Program-made: the position numbers and the translations under genes
Shown: in pieces, positions 1-8,798 of the stretch
How the letters are laid out: every line of letters begins with the position of its first letter
Numbering within the stretch: position 1 is the stretch's first letter
DNA from: Wocania_A spongiicola
GTDB taxonomy: Bacteria; Bacteroidota; Bacteroidia; Flavobacteriales; Flavobacteriaceae
NCBI RefSeq assembly: GCF_023502325.1
Contig: NZ_JAMFLZ010000001.1
Span: 248,001-312,000, forward strand
Direction: 5' to 3'
Length of the DNA: 64,000 bases
The notes under the pieces: model-generated
What the model saw: only the letters and a program-made list of their open reading frames with translations
The model's database searches: none
What the model was told of the DNA's origin: nothing

Positions 1-44
1 AAATACACCCGTGGTGGGCAGCAAAAGGGTTTCCGTTACGATAA
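1..44 (+). CDS. 3' end of an upstream gene (possibly a rhomboid-family membrane protease), partial
   Basis: A reading frame open from the left edge stops with TAA at 42-44. That stop overlaps the ATG of the next gene by one base (TAATG), a typical translational coupling junction. Only about 13 codons are visible, ending in WWAAKGFPLR, so the sequence does not identify the product. The rhomboid suggestion rests only on my recollection that rhomboid genes often precede this type of EEP gene in Flavobacteriaceae. Confidence 0.3.
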   Translation, partial: IHPWWAAKGFPLR

Positions 45-919
45 TGCTAAAAATATTTCGAGCCCTATATCTATTTTTAAACATTGCAATTATTATAGCA
101 TTGTTGACTATTCATTTTTTTTATAAAGAGAATAGTTATCAAAACTCATTACTCTATTACACATTTCCACTACCAATTATTATTCTTATAGTTTTATTTT
201 TGGCTATTTTTTTAAATAAAAAGCTCAAAAAGTATAATCTACTAATCGCTTTTATATTGTTAGTAATTTGGTTAGGAAGAAGTTTTAAAATTCATTTTTC
301 TGAAGATATTAAAGAAACAGATTTAGAAGTTGTGTTTTGGAATGCTTCTCATAATAGAGACTTTGATGACGCTTTTAATATTAACAATAGTATTCCAGAT
401 GTTTTAGTTTTAGTTGAAGACGGAGTATATAATTTAGAAGACTTTAAATTAAAGTACCCTAAATATTATTTTCACGAATCTATTAGAGGAATCAGTATTT
501 TTTCTAAAACACCTCTAAAGATTTTAGATGAAATCACTTCTAATCATAAAACAAATATTATTAATTTTGAAGTTGACGGTATTTGTTTTTATGCCGTTGA
601 TGTCTCAGCAAGTATGGATGTGCCTCGGTCTTGGGAATTAAGTTTTGTAAATGAGTATATTAAAATAAAAGAAAAAACAGTTTTACTCGGGGACTTTAAC
701 ATTCCTTTTGAATCTAAATTTCTAACAAACATTAAGGCTAATTTTAACCACGCATTTAATAAAAAAGGTAACGGGTTTAGAGAAACTTGGTTTTGGAATA
801 TCCCCTTGCTTTCTCTCGATCATATTTGGGTCTCAAAAGATTTAAAAATTCTTAAAACAGAGAAAGTCAACACATGGAAATCTGATCATAGTATGCTTAA
901 GGTGTTTATAGCAAATTAA
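44..919 (+). CDS. Membrane-anchored endonuclease/exonuclease/phosphatase (EEP) family protein
   Basis: The first 80 residues hold about three hydrophobic segments (roughly 5-25, 41-57 and 65-80). They are followed by an EEP (DNase I-like) domain from about residue 93 to the end. Visible EEP landmarks are VVFWNASH near the domain start, LLGDFNIP (metal-binding/catalytic D and N), LDHIWVS, and the C-terminal SDHSML motif with its catalytic D-H pair. The substrate could be nucleic acid, phosphoinositide-like or another phosphodiester; the sequence does not say. I chose ATG 44 because it overlaps the upstream stop as TAATG and starts directly at the first membrane helix. A GTG at 11 in the same frame is the alternative. 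Confidence 0.8.
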   Translation: MLKIFRALYLFLNIAIIIALLTIHFFYKENSYQNSLLYYTFPLPIIILIVLFLAIFLNKKLKKYNLLIAFILLVIWLGRSFKIHFSEDIKETDLEVVFWNASHNRDFDDAFNINNSIPDVLVLVEDGVYNLEDFKLKYPKYYFHESIRGISIFSKTPLKILDEITSNHKTNIINFEVDGICFYAVDVSASMDVPRSWELSFVNEYIKIKEKTVLLGDFNIPFESKFLTNIKANFNHAFNKKGNGFRETWFWNIPLLSLDHIWVSKDLKILKTEKVNTWKSDHSMLKVFIAN

Positions 920-1086
920 ATAGCTGTCATTGTTTTAACATACACATTGCCTCAAACATTAGCTCATTACAACGGTATTAATATTATTTTAATCTATGTG
1001 TATGGTTTTTGTATAGGTTTATTATTTTTTTAGATATTTAAATTAATTTAATATAGCCTATAAACAAAATGTGATATAAAAATCAT

Positions 1087-3234
1087 ATTGAAAAAGGTTA
1101 TAAAATTAAAAGAATATTAGTTTGTTTGTGGTTTGTTTTGTTTCTGTTTTATTCGCAGAAATCATCAGGACAATTAGGGTTTTGTTCAGGAAACTCTGGA
1201 GATCCTATTTTTACCGAAGATTTTGGTACAGGAATAGCAAATAATTCACTCCCTGCAGGCACTACAACATATTTTTACTCAACAGGTTATCCGGGTGACG
1301 GTTTTTATACCGTGTCTAATGGTACTTTTGGAAACGCCTTTGATTGGCACCAAACTCAAGATCATACACTTGGAGATGTTGATGGGAAATGCCTTATTGT
1401 TAACGCTGCAGCCTCTCCTGGGGAGTTTTACAGAACAACAGTAACGGGTTTATGTGAAACAACCACTTATGAATTTTCAGCATGGGTTTTAAACCTTGTT
1501 ATTGCCAATAGTTTTTGTTCAACAGTACCTGGAGGCACAATCCCTATAAATGTTAGTTTTGAAATTTGGGATAGTACAGATACTAATTTACTAGCTAGTG
1601 GCGATACAGGAAATATTGTTGAGTTATCATCTCCGAATTGGCAGGAATATGGTCTGGTTTTTCAAACATTAATGGGTCAAAATACAGTAATTCTTAAAAT
1701 GATTAACAACGGATTAGGGGGTTGTGGTAATGATTTGGCTATTGATGATATTGAATTTAAATCATGTGGAGATACAGTTATAGTATCAGATTTAGCTAAT
1801 AATGATACAGAGAGTCTATGTAGCTCTCAAGCTCCTTTTAACACGACATTAACCGCAACACCAGATTTTAGTGTATATAGTTCGCATTTTTATCAATGGC
1901 AATCTAGTACTGATGGAGGAGTTACTTGGAACGATTTAGCGGGAGAGAACAATCAAACCTTAAATATCTCAGTCACTAATACCACTTATTTTCGATCTAA
2001 AATTGCAGAAGTAGCTATAAACTTAACAAATGCGCAGTGCGTTTCATTTTCAAATGAATATCAAGTCGAAGTAAGTATACTACCTACAATGCCTACTTTG
2101 GAGTGTTGGGAAACTGCAGTAATAAATAACACAACTTGCTCTTGGGATGTATCAGGGACGCAACCCATACAGCCAAACATTGAATGTTGGGAAACCGCCA
2201 CATTTAATAATACGTCTTGTATGTGGGAAGTAACAGGAACTCAGCCATTGCAACCTACTTTAGAGTGTTGGGAAACCGCCACGTTTAATAACATAACCTG
2301 TTCTTGGGATGTCTCTGGAAACCAACCTGTACAGCCTACATTAAACTGTTGGGAAACCACTGTTTTTAATAATACCAGTTGTCTGTGGGAAGTGTTAGGA
2401 ACGCAACCTGCGCAGCCAAATACTGACTGTTGGGAAACCGCAAGCTTTAATGATACGTCTTGTATGTGGGAAGTATCGGGGACACAACCCATGCAACCTA
2501 CTTTAGAATGTTGGGAAACTGCTTTATTCAATACTAACACTTGTGTTTGGGAGATTTCTGGAACACAACCAGGCACTATAATAGAAGAAGATATAGTGTT
2601 TTGCGCTACAGAGGACAAACTATTAACAGCTCAATCGAATATTACAAATCCAACTTATCTATGGAATACAGGGGAAACATCTCAAAGTATTGATTTAAAT
2701 TCAGCAGGAAATTATACCGTTGAAATAATAGGAAGCGTTTGTTCTTTTGAAACTAGAGTGTTTAATGTTACTTTTTTAGAAACTCCAATTATTGATAGTA
2801 TTATTTCAGATGGAAAAAATATTACTATAAATACCGTAAACACTGGAGATTTTCTATACTCTTTAAACGGTAATATATTTCAAACAAATAATACGTTTTT
2901 TAATATTGATGGAGGATTGTATTCTGTTTTTGTTAAACAGAGAGATTGCCCTGAAATAGCTGAAGCAGAGTATTTACATTTTTTCATTCCTAAGTTTTTC
3001 ACACCAAATAATGATGGTGTAAATGACACGTTTAATTTAAAGGGGATAGAATTTTATAGTTCATCTGAAGTTTCAATTTTTAATAGGTATGGAAAACTGA
3101 TGAAGTTTTCTAAAAATGGAACTTTTAGTTGGGACGGAACCCTTAGCGGGAGAGGTTTACCTTCTGATGACTATTGGTATGTAATTATTATTGAGGGTCA
3201 AAAGTTTACAGGACATTTTACCTTAAAGCGTTAA
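1087..3234 (+). CDS. Secreted T9SS type B sorting-domain protein with six Cys/Trp-rich repeats (CHU_C paralog 1)
   Basis: The large extracellular protein ends in a gliding-motility-associated/type B C-terminal domain: FFTPNNDGVNDTF, IFNRYGKLM, WDGT, LPSDDYWY, GHFTLKR. This tail directs secretion through the type IX system. The N-terminal 200 residues form a jelly-roll-like adhesive region (GFCSGNSGDPIFTE, then GGCGNDLAIDDIEF). Six tandem 27-residue repeats occupy 2092-2571. No ATG or GTG exists in frame upstream of the conserved region. A credible signal peptide (charged KGYKIKR, hydrophobic core, S-G-Q) reads back to ATT at 1087, chosen here as a tentative start; TTG at 1126 would remove the charged N-region. 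A close paralog lies at 6785-8668. The stop overlaps the convergent pbpC stop by 4 bases. The ligand is unknown. Confidence 0.8.
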   Translation: MEKGYKIKRILVCLWFVLFLFYSQKSSGQLGFCSGNSGDPIFTEDFGTGIANNSLPAGTTTYFYSTGYPGDGFYTVSNGTFGNAFDWHQTQDHTLGDVDGKCLIVNAAASPGEFYRTTVTGLCETTTYEFSAWVLNLVIANSFCSTVPGGTIPINVSFEIWDSTDTNLLASGDTGNIVELSSPNWQEYGLVFQTLMGQNTVILKMINNGLGGCGNDLAIDDIEFKSCGDTVIVSDLANNDTESLCSSQAPFNTTLTATPDFSVYSSHFYQWQSSTDGGVTWNDLAGENNQTLNISVTNTTYFRSKIAEVAINLTNAQCVSFSNEYQVEVSILPTMPTLECWETAVINNTTCSWDVSGTQPIQPNIECWETATFNNTSCMWEVTGTQPLQPTLECWETATFNNITCSWDVSGNQPVQPTLNCWETTVFNNTSCLWEVLGTQPAQPNTDCWETASFNDTSCMWEVSGTQPMQPTLECWETALFNTNTCVWEISGTQPGTIIEEDIVFCATEDKLLTAQSNITNPTYLWNTGETSQSIDLNSAGNYTVEIIGSVCSFETRVFNVTFLETPIIDSIISDGKNITINTVNTGDFLYSLNGNIFQTNNTFFNIDGGLYSVFVKQRDCPEIAEAEYLHFFIPKFFTPNNDGVNDTFNLKGIEFYSSSEVSIFNRYGKLMKFSKNGTFSWDGTLSGRGLPSDDYWYVIIIEGQKFTGHFTLKR
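2092..2571 (+). repeat. Six tandem 81-bp coding repeats (27 residues each, the last slightly short)
   Basis: Each unit reads approximately P-T-L-E-C-W-E-T-A-x-F-N-N-T-x-C-x-W-E-V-x-G-T-Q-P-x-Q. Two Cys and two Trp are invariant in all six copies. The units diverge at the DNA level, so the array is not a recent slippage product. The Cys pair per unit suggests one disulfide each, as expected for a protein exposed outside the cell. The paralog at 6785-8668 lacks the array and has Ig-like sequence in the same place. Confidence 0.9.
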
Positions 3235-5582
3235 TTTGAGACCTTAAATTGGCGTTTCGCCTCATTCCCAAACTCATCCACCACGGTGATTACATGAACG
3301 CCTTGTTTTGGTTTAATAGCAAGCTCATGAATATCTTTTGTGCTTCCCAAAAAAGTATCATCCAAATACCAAAATAATGTAGAATCATGTTTTGAGTGTG
3401 CAATTTTTAAAATAAGGTCGTTTATATTACCATCAAAATCTTTCGGTAAAAAAATGCTATTATTTTCTTTAGGGTAAATAAATTCCATAGAAATGGTATT
3501 TCCACCTAAACAGTCGCTTCTAAATTTTGGTAATGGCTTATAAAATGGGTTTTTGGCTTTATAGTAATAAGCCATTAAAGGCGGTAATACAAACCATGAC
3601 TTATGGGTAATATTATCAATAGTTTCACATGAAGAGTTTACTTGAAAAGCTTCGTTTTTATTCAAATGAATTAAAATATGATACGGACAAGGTTTCGTTT
3701 TTAAACCACTTACTTGAACAAATTGAGTTTCTATATTTTTACAATTTTGAGATGCTCTATGCCCACTCTCATTACAAATATCAACAGCTTGCATTTCATC
3801 AAAGGGTTTTGCAAACCAATCACTGTTTGGTAACACATCAAACACATCAAATAAAATTGGGGCAGCAGTTTCTACACCAACCAAACCTGGTCGCCCTTCT
3901 CCATCTGCATTTCCAACCCAAATACCAACAACATAATCTTTAGTGGAGCCTATTGCCCATGCATCACGAAACCCAAAACTAGTTCCCGTTTTCCAAGCTA
4001 CTTGTTTCGAGTTATCAAAAAATTCCCAGCTTTCATCGCTTTGCGGCCTATTTACTTCCTTTAGGCTATTATAAGTTAAATAAATAGAAGCAGCATCAAA
4101 TAAGGTTTTATCGCTGGTTTTTTTACCAAAATCAATAGTGTCCGAGGCTATAAAAACAGGTTCGCAAAACTCATTTGAAAAATATTCGCTTGAAGTTTCA
4201 GAAAAATGATTTAAAGTAGACGATAAAGCAGCATAACTTTTACACAAGTCCCACAAGTTACTTTCTGCGCCACCTAAAATTAAAGACAAACCATAATGGT
4301 TGGCGTTATATTTTAAGTCTTTTAGGTTTAAAGCTTTCAAATAATGGTGAAATCTATCTAGGCCAAACTCTTGCAACATCCTTACCGAAGGTACATTTAA
4401 AGAACGAGATAAAGCACGGCTTGCCGGTACTATACCATCGTATGTTTTATTATAGTTTTCTGGGTTATAGTTTCCAAATTGTGTGGGTACATCTGCAATC
4501 AAAGTATTGGGTAAAATATCACCAGCATCCAACATGGCTGTATATAAAAAAGGCTTTAAAATACTTCCTGTACTTCTGGGCTTATCAATAATATCTACAT
4601 CTTTTTGATGCGTTTTATCGGTTGGTGTATTACCCACATAGGCTAAAACTTGTCTGGTTTTTACATCTAAAACTAAAACGGCAGCATTATAAATTTCATT
4701 TTGACTTAATTGATTATAATGATTTTTTACAATACTATTAATTTGTTTTTGAAGCTCAGAATTTATAGTGGTTTTGATATATTTTCCGTAATGAAACTTT
4801 GTTGTTTTTTGTAATAAGTGTGGTGCTATTTGTGGTAATGGATATGGTTTTTGAGGTAATCTTTCAATAATTGATAGCTTATAAGTAAGGGAATCTATAA
4901 TTTCTTTTTCTAATAGTTTTTTGAGTAGCCTATTGCGTTTTTCAAGTAATCGCTTCTGGTTTTTCCCTGGATAAATTAAACTTGGCGCATTAGGTAAAAC
5001 GGCAAGAGTTGCACTTTCTGCCCACGATAAATCGTTAGCATGCCTGTTAAAATAACGCCATGATGCGGCATCTAAACCAACTACATTTCCGCCAAAAGGA
5101 GCATGACTACTATAATATGATAGAATTTTATTTTTAGAAGCTCGAAACTCTAACCGAGTAGCTAGAATAATTTCTTTAAATTTTTCAAAATAAGTTCTTT
5201 GCGTGCCTTTTCTTGAAAGACGGATAACTTGTTGTGTTATGGTACTTCCCCCTCGTTTTACTTTGCCAGATTTTATATTATCTCGTAAAGCTTTATAAAT
5301 TGAAATTGGGTTAAATCCAGGGTGTTTATAAAAATATTCGTCTTCAAACTGAATAATACACGTTTTAAATTTTTTTGGAATTGAATCATTCTCAGGAAAT
5401 CGCCATTGACCGTCTTTAGCTATTTGAGCACCCATTAATTCATTATTTGAGCTTGTAATAACAGTTGAAGTAGGGTCTTTAAAAAGTTGATTTGGTAAAC
5501 AAAAATAGTAGGCAAGTAAAAGCACAGTAACAATTACCGTTTTAATTTTATGTCGCTTTATGTGGTTTATGAGCCTTGTCAC
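3231..5582 (-). CDS. pbpC: Penicillin-binding protein 1C (bifunctional glycosyltransferase/transpeptidase)
   Basis: This membrane-anchored peptidoglycan synthase polymerises and cross-links glycan strands. One N-terminal helix (about 14-30) is followed by a GT51 domain with the catalytic EDEYF motif (E80) and RGGSTITQQ (110-118). Then comes a transpeptidase domain with the SxxK nucleophile in GSILK (S340, K343), SLN as the SxN motif, and KTGTS near residue 533. The tail beyond about residue 690 is the PBP1C-specific C-terminal domain, and total length fits the family. In many bacteria pbpC sits beside an alpha-2-macroglobulin gene; here that partner is 4.7 kb upstream on the same strand (10308-15878). 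The convergent stop overlaps the preceding gene on TTAA. Confidence 0.93.
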   Translation of the reverse strand: MTRLINHIKRHKIKTVIVTVLLLAYYFCLPNQLFKDPTSTVITSSNNELMGAQIAKDGQWRFPENDSIPKKFKTCIIQFEDEYFYKHPGFNPISIYKALRDNIKSGKVKRGGSTITQQVIRLSRKGTQRTYFEKFKEIILATRLEFRASKNKILSYYSSHAPFGGNVVGLDAASWRYFNRHANDLSWAESATLAVLPNAPSLIYPGKNQKRLLEKRNRLLKKLLEKEIIDSLTYKLSIIERLPQKPYPLPQIAPHLLQKTTKFHYGKYIKTTINSELQKQINSIVKNHYNQLSQNEIYNAAVLVLDVKTRQVLAYVGNTPTDKTHQKDVDIIDKPRSTGSILKPFLYTAMLDAGDILPNTLIADVPTQFGNYNPENYNKTYDGIVPASRALSRSLNVPSVRMLQEFGLDRFHHYLKALNLKDLKYNANHYGLSLILGGAESNLWDLCKSYAALSSTLNHFSETSSEYFSNEFCEPVFIASDTIDFGKKTSDKTLFDAASIYLTYNSLKEVNRPQSDESWEFFDNSKQVAWKTGTSFGFRDAWAIGSTKDYVVGIWVGNADGEGRPGLVGVETAAPILFDVFDVLPNSDWFAKPFDEMQAVDICNESGHRASQNCKNIETQFVQVSGLKTKPCPYHILIHLNKNEAFQVNSSCETIDNITHKSWFVLPPLMAYYYKAKNPFYKPLPKFRSDCLGGNTISMEFIYPKENNSIFLPKDFDGNINDLILKIAHSKHDSTLFWYLDDTFLGSTKDIHELAIKPKQGVHVITVVDEFGNEAKRQFKVSN

Positions 5583-5650
5583 TTAAAATATATACTCTAA
5601 GCGTGTGTGTTTAGATGTGTTTTAAGATAATTTTATGATGATTTGAGACA

Positions 5651-5965
5651 TTATTTTTTTAAGAATTCATACTCGCGTTCTACTTTACAAATTCGCACAT
5701 TGTACCAGCTATACCAATATTGTCGTCCTTTTTGTTGTGCTTGCAAATGCTCACTTTGTTGTTTCCAGTTTTTTATAGCCTCTAACGAGTCCCAATAACT
5801 TACAGTAATTCCAACATCGTTTTTTGCACTATCCATTCCTAAATACCCCTTTTGTTGTTTGGCTAGAGTTTCCATTTTTTCTGCCATTTCAGAATACCCA
5901 TCAATATTTTTGTTTTGAGTAGAAGTGAAAATAACTGCGTAATACGATTTAAAATCTTCTTTCAT
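5651..5965 (-). CDS. Antibiotic biosynthesis monooxygenase (ABM) domain protein
   Basis: This single small ferredoxin-like fold protein has about the length of an ABM monomer (104 residues). Visible features are an N-terminal strand (YYAVIFTS), a helix with METLAKQQKGYLGMDS, the pattern GITVSYWDSLEAIKNWKQQSEH, and a Trp/Tyr-rich tail (QYWYSWYNVRICKV). Members include haem-degrading or quinone-forming oxygenases and many uncharacterised homologs, so the reaction cannot be assigned. It lies 19 bases downstream of the DUF2071 gene and 68 bases upstream of pbpC, all on the same strand, and is probably co-transcribed with them. Confidence 0.8.
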   Translation of the reverse strand: MKEDFKSYYAVIFTSTQNKNIDGYSEMAEKMETLAKQQKGYLGMDSAKNDVGITVSYWDSLEAIKNWKQQSEHLQAQQKGRQYWYSWYNVRICKVEREYEFLKK

Positions 5966-5984
5966 TTTTATAAATCAGTTTTAA

Positions 5985-6716
5985 TTAAAAGCCATGTGCT
6001 GACAATTTTTTCTTATCCCAAGTTAAAACTTGAACCCCTTTTGAATAATGAACTCTATCGGGTTTATTATTAATAATATGATTAAACCTAGGGTAATTTA
6101 TTTTAAGATTTTCAATATGAATATTTTGAATAGGCCATTCAACATGATGCACGTCGTATTCAATAATGTGTTTTTTATAATCTTGAAAAACAGTATAGCG
6201 CTCGGTAAGCCATAAATCAGTTTTGTCTTTTTTAACAGGCAGGCTATCTAACTTATACTTAATATGAAATGAATCATTAAACGCTGTGTTTTTAGAGTCA
6301 TAATTAGATTCATTTCTTTTCATTTTTGAATATCGATATGGAAATTTAGATAGCGTTTTTAATACCCTACAGGACGATCGTTTGCTGCCTTCCATACTCA
6401 AAAAATAAACACTTGGCTTCCTATTACAAACAACATAAACACGAATATTTATCTCATGAAAATCTGATATATGCGGAATTTTAGGCAAGCTTTTTATACC
6501 AATATTATTCATGTTAAAAGCCACTAGACTTACCCAGGTTTTTCCGTTTATAATATCCAACTCTATATTTTTAGGGAGTAAAGGTTTTATCAAAGTTTCG
6601 TTAACTTCCCAATGCAAAAAAATAGCTTCGTTCCATTCTTGATAAAACTTCCATGAACGTTTAGGATATTCAAACGATCTGTGTGATGTTTGTTTTAATA
6701 TTTCAGACGACTTCAT
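5985..6716 (-). CDS. DUF2071 family protein (YqjF-like)
   Basis: The 243-residue cytoplasmic protein has the DUF2071 layout. An N-terminal FLHWEVNETLIKPLLPKNIELD stretch is followed by TWVSLVAFNMNNI, a FHEINIRVYV strand and VYFLSMEGSKR. No biochemical function is established for the family. It has no signal peptide. It starts close to the divergent T9SS paralog 2 and is followed at 19 bases by the ABM gene, so the two are probably an operon. Nothing in the sequence is unusual for the family. Confidence 0.8.
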   Translation of the reverse strand: MKSSEILKQTSHRSFEYPKRSWKFYQEWNEAIFLHWEVNETLIKPLLPKNIELDIINGKTWVSLVAFNMNNIGIKSLPKIPHISDFHEINIRVYVVCNRKPSVYFLSMEGSKRSSCRVLKTLSKFPYRYSKMKRNESNYDSKNTAFNDSFHIKYKLDSLPVKKDKTDLWLTERYTVFQDYKKHIIEYDVHHVEWPIQNIHIENLKINYPRFNHIINNKPDRVHYSKGVQVLTWDKKKLSAHGF

Positions 6717-6784
6717 AACTAAAAGCTATTTTTTTACTAATATAGTTTGCTAATTGTTATTTTTAGACTCTAAAAAATAAACTT

Positions 6785-8668
6785 ATTAATAAAAAAGTCC
6801 AAATACTAATTTTAGTTTTTTTAAATCTAACGATTTTAAATTTACATGCTCAATTGGGTTTTTGTAGTGGAAATTCTGGCGATCCTATTTTTACTGAAAC
6901 TTTTGGTGCTGGAATAACAAGTTCACCATTACCAGCAGGAACAACAACATATACTTTTGCTGGCGGATCGCCTAGTGATGGGTTTTATACCGTATCCAGC
7001 AATACAAATTTTTTTGATTGGCATGATATAGATGACCACACTCCAAACGATACAGATGGAAGAATGCTAGTAGTTAATGCAGATTTCACCGCTGGAGAAT
7101 TCTATCGAACTACAATAAGTGGATTATGCGAAAACACATCGTATGAGTTTTCGTCTTGGATGATTAATTTACTGCCAAGTACAACCTCTTGTCCAAACGG
7201 CGGGATTCCTATAAATGTAAGATTTGAAATTTGGGATAACACCGATACAAACTTATTGGCAAGTGGTAATACAGGTAGTATAAATGGAACCTCAGGTCCT
7301 AATTGGGTGCAATACGCCTTAGTATTTCAAACATTACCAGCTCAAACATCTGTTATTTTAAAAATGTTAAACAATGGTGTTGGTGGTTGTGGAAACGATT
7401 TAGCTATTGACGATATTGTTTTTAAAACATGTGGTGATACCGTAACTATTGAAGATGCGTTAAATAACAGCAATATTTATGTGTGTGAAGATCAGTTGCC
7501 TTTTTCTACACAATTAACTGCAATTCCAGATTTTTCTATTTTTTCATCTCATTTTTATCAATGGCAAGAGAGCACAGATGGGATTAATTGGACGGATATA
7601 GTTGGAGAAAATAATCAAAATTACACACCTACTCTTACAAGTAATACGTCTTTTTATAGGGTTTTGGTAGCAGAAGATGCTGTTAATTTAACAAACTCAT
7701 CGTGTAATTCAACATCCGAAATTTTTGAAATTAGAGTTATTCCTTTTCCTAACGCACCAACAAGCAATGGTGATTTAATGATTTGTCAAAACGATAATAC
7801 AATGCTTTCAGTAAATGTTCCAAACGACGTTATAGTAAATTGGTACGATGCGGCCGTTGGAGGCAATTTACTACAGGCAAATATTAGAACATATAGCCCG
7901 AATGGTGTTTCAGGAACGTACTATGCCGAAGCAGAAACTATGCTTGGAGGCTGTTTGTCAACTACAAGAACACCTTTACAAGTTAACTATTTTGAGATTC
8001 CAAATGTAACAGACGAAACTTTAGAGTTTTGCGAAAATACATCTATAACTTTATTTGCAAATCCAACTAACCCTAGCATAGTAACTTCTTACTTATGGAG
8101 TAATGGAGAAACTACCGACCAGATAGATGTATCAAGTGCAGGGACATATACTGTTCAAGTAAATAGTGGTAGTTGTTCTGTTATTAAAACAATTCAACTA
8201 AACCAAATAAACAACCCTACAATTGAAAGTGTTATATCCGATGGGAATGATATTATTATTAATGCGTCTTCAAACACGGGAACCCTCCTATATTCATTAA
8301 ACGGAAACATTTTTCAACCCAGCAATACTTTTTTTAATGTAGACGGAGGGTTATATACAATTTATGTCAAAAACCAAGAATGTGCACATATTACATCACA
8401 ATCGTATTTACATTTTTATATCCCTAAGTTTTTTACACCTAATAACGATGGCGAAAATGATGCCTTCGATTTAAAAGGTATTGAGTATTATTCAACATCA
8501 TTTGTATCCATTTTTGACAGATACGGGAAGCTATTAAAAAGCTCTAGAAATAGCTCATTTTCATGGGATGGCACTTTCAATAATCAACAATTACCAACCA
8601 ATGATTATTGGTATATAGTTGTAATTGACGGACAAAAATTTACAGGGCACGTTACTTTAAAGCGTTAA
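6785..8668 (+). CDS. Secreted T9SS type B sorting-domain protein with Ig-like middle (CHU_C paralog 2)
   Basis: This is a paralog of 1087-3234: the first 210 residues (QLGFCSGNSGDPIFTE onward) and the last 150 (ESVISDG through FFTPNNDGENDAF to GHVTLKR) match closely. The middle instead carries Ig-like/PKD-like segments (NGDLMICQNDNTMLSV, then a YLWSNGETTDQIDVSSAGTY motif). The type B C-terminal domain implies type IX export. A clear signal peptide, NKKVQILILVFLNLTILNLHAQ, lies entirely upstream of the first TTG (6854). Reading back meets no ATG, GTG or TTG; the best candidate start is ATT at 6785, with an in-frame TAG at 6764. I therefore propose ATT 6785 tentatively. The ligand or surface target is unknown. 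Confidence 0.78.
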   Translation: MNKKVQILILVFLNLTILNLHAQLGFCSGNSGDPIFTETFGAGITSSPLPAGTTTYTFAGGSPSDGFYTVSSNTNFFDWHDIDDHTPNDTDGRMLVVNADFTAGEFYRTTISGLCENTSYEFSSWMINLLPSTTSCPNGGIPINVRFEIWDNTDTNLLASGNTGSINGTSGPNWVQYALVFQTLPAQTSVILKMLNNGVGGCGNDLAIDDIVFKTCGDTVTIEDALNNSNIYVCEDQLPFSTQLTAIPDFSIFSSHFYQWQESTDGINWTDIVGENNQNYTPTLTSNTSFYRVLVAEDAVNLTNSSCNSTSEIFEIRVIPFPNAPTSNGDLMICQNDNTMLSVNVPNDVIVNWYDAAVGGNLLQANIRTYSPNGVSGTYYAEAETMLGGCLSTTRTPLQVNYFEIPNVTDETLEFCENTSITLFANPTNPSIVTSYLWSNGETTDQIDVSSAGTYTVQVNSGSCSVIKTIQLNQINNPTIESVISDGNDIIINASSNTGTLLYSLNGNIFQPSNTFFNVDGGLYTIYVKNQECAHITSQSYLHFYIPKFFTPNNDGENDAFDLKGIEYYSTSFVSIFDRYGKLLKSSRNSSFSWDGTFNNQQLPTNDYWYIVVIDGQKFTGHVTLKR

Positions 8669-8676
8669 ATTGTTTT

Positions 8677-8745
8677 GGGCGTTATTACAATGCTTCTACT
8701 GAGCTCAGGTAATTGATCGAGCTTTCCCACTATATCCTTTATTTG
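8677..8745 (+). repeat. Degenerate copy C of the GGGCGTT...AGGCTTTCC dispersed element
   Basis: It begins GGGCGTTA, contains a short inverted repeat ATTAC (8684-8688) with GTAAT (8709-8713), and continues TGATCGAGCTTTCC and TATATCCTTT. This matches copy A at 45511 in order and spacing. The 3' TAACGC arm is missing, so it looks decayed. It lies between two convergent genes. Confidence 0.5.
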
Positions 8746-8798
8746 TATTGAAAATGTTTTAGGGTTTTAGACAATTCTTGATTTCTATTATCTGCAAC

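Noticed and set aside
2241..2618. 125-residue minus-strand open frame over the Cys/Trp repeats
   Set aside because: It is the antisense of a repetitive coding region and its own apparent repeats come from the same DNA. No start context or protein-like domain is present.
3629..3943. 104-residue plus-strand frame inside pbpC
   Set aside because: Antisense shadow of a well-supported transpeptidase domain; no recognisable fold.
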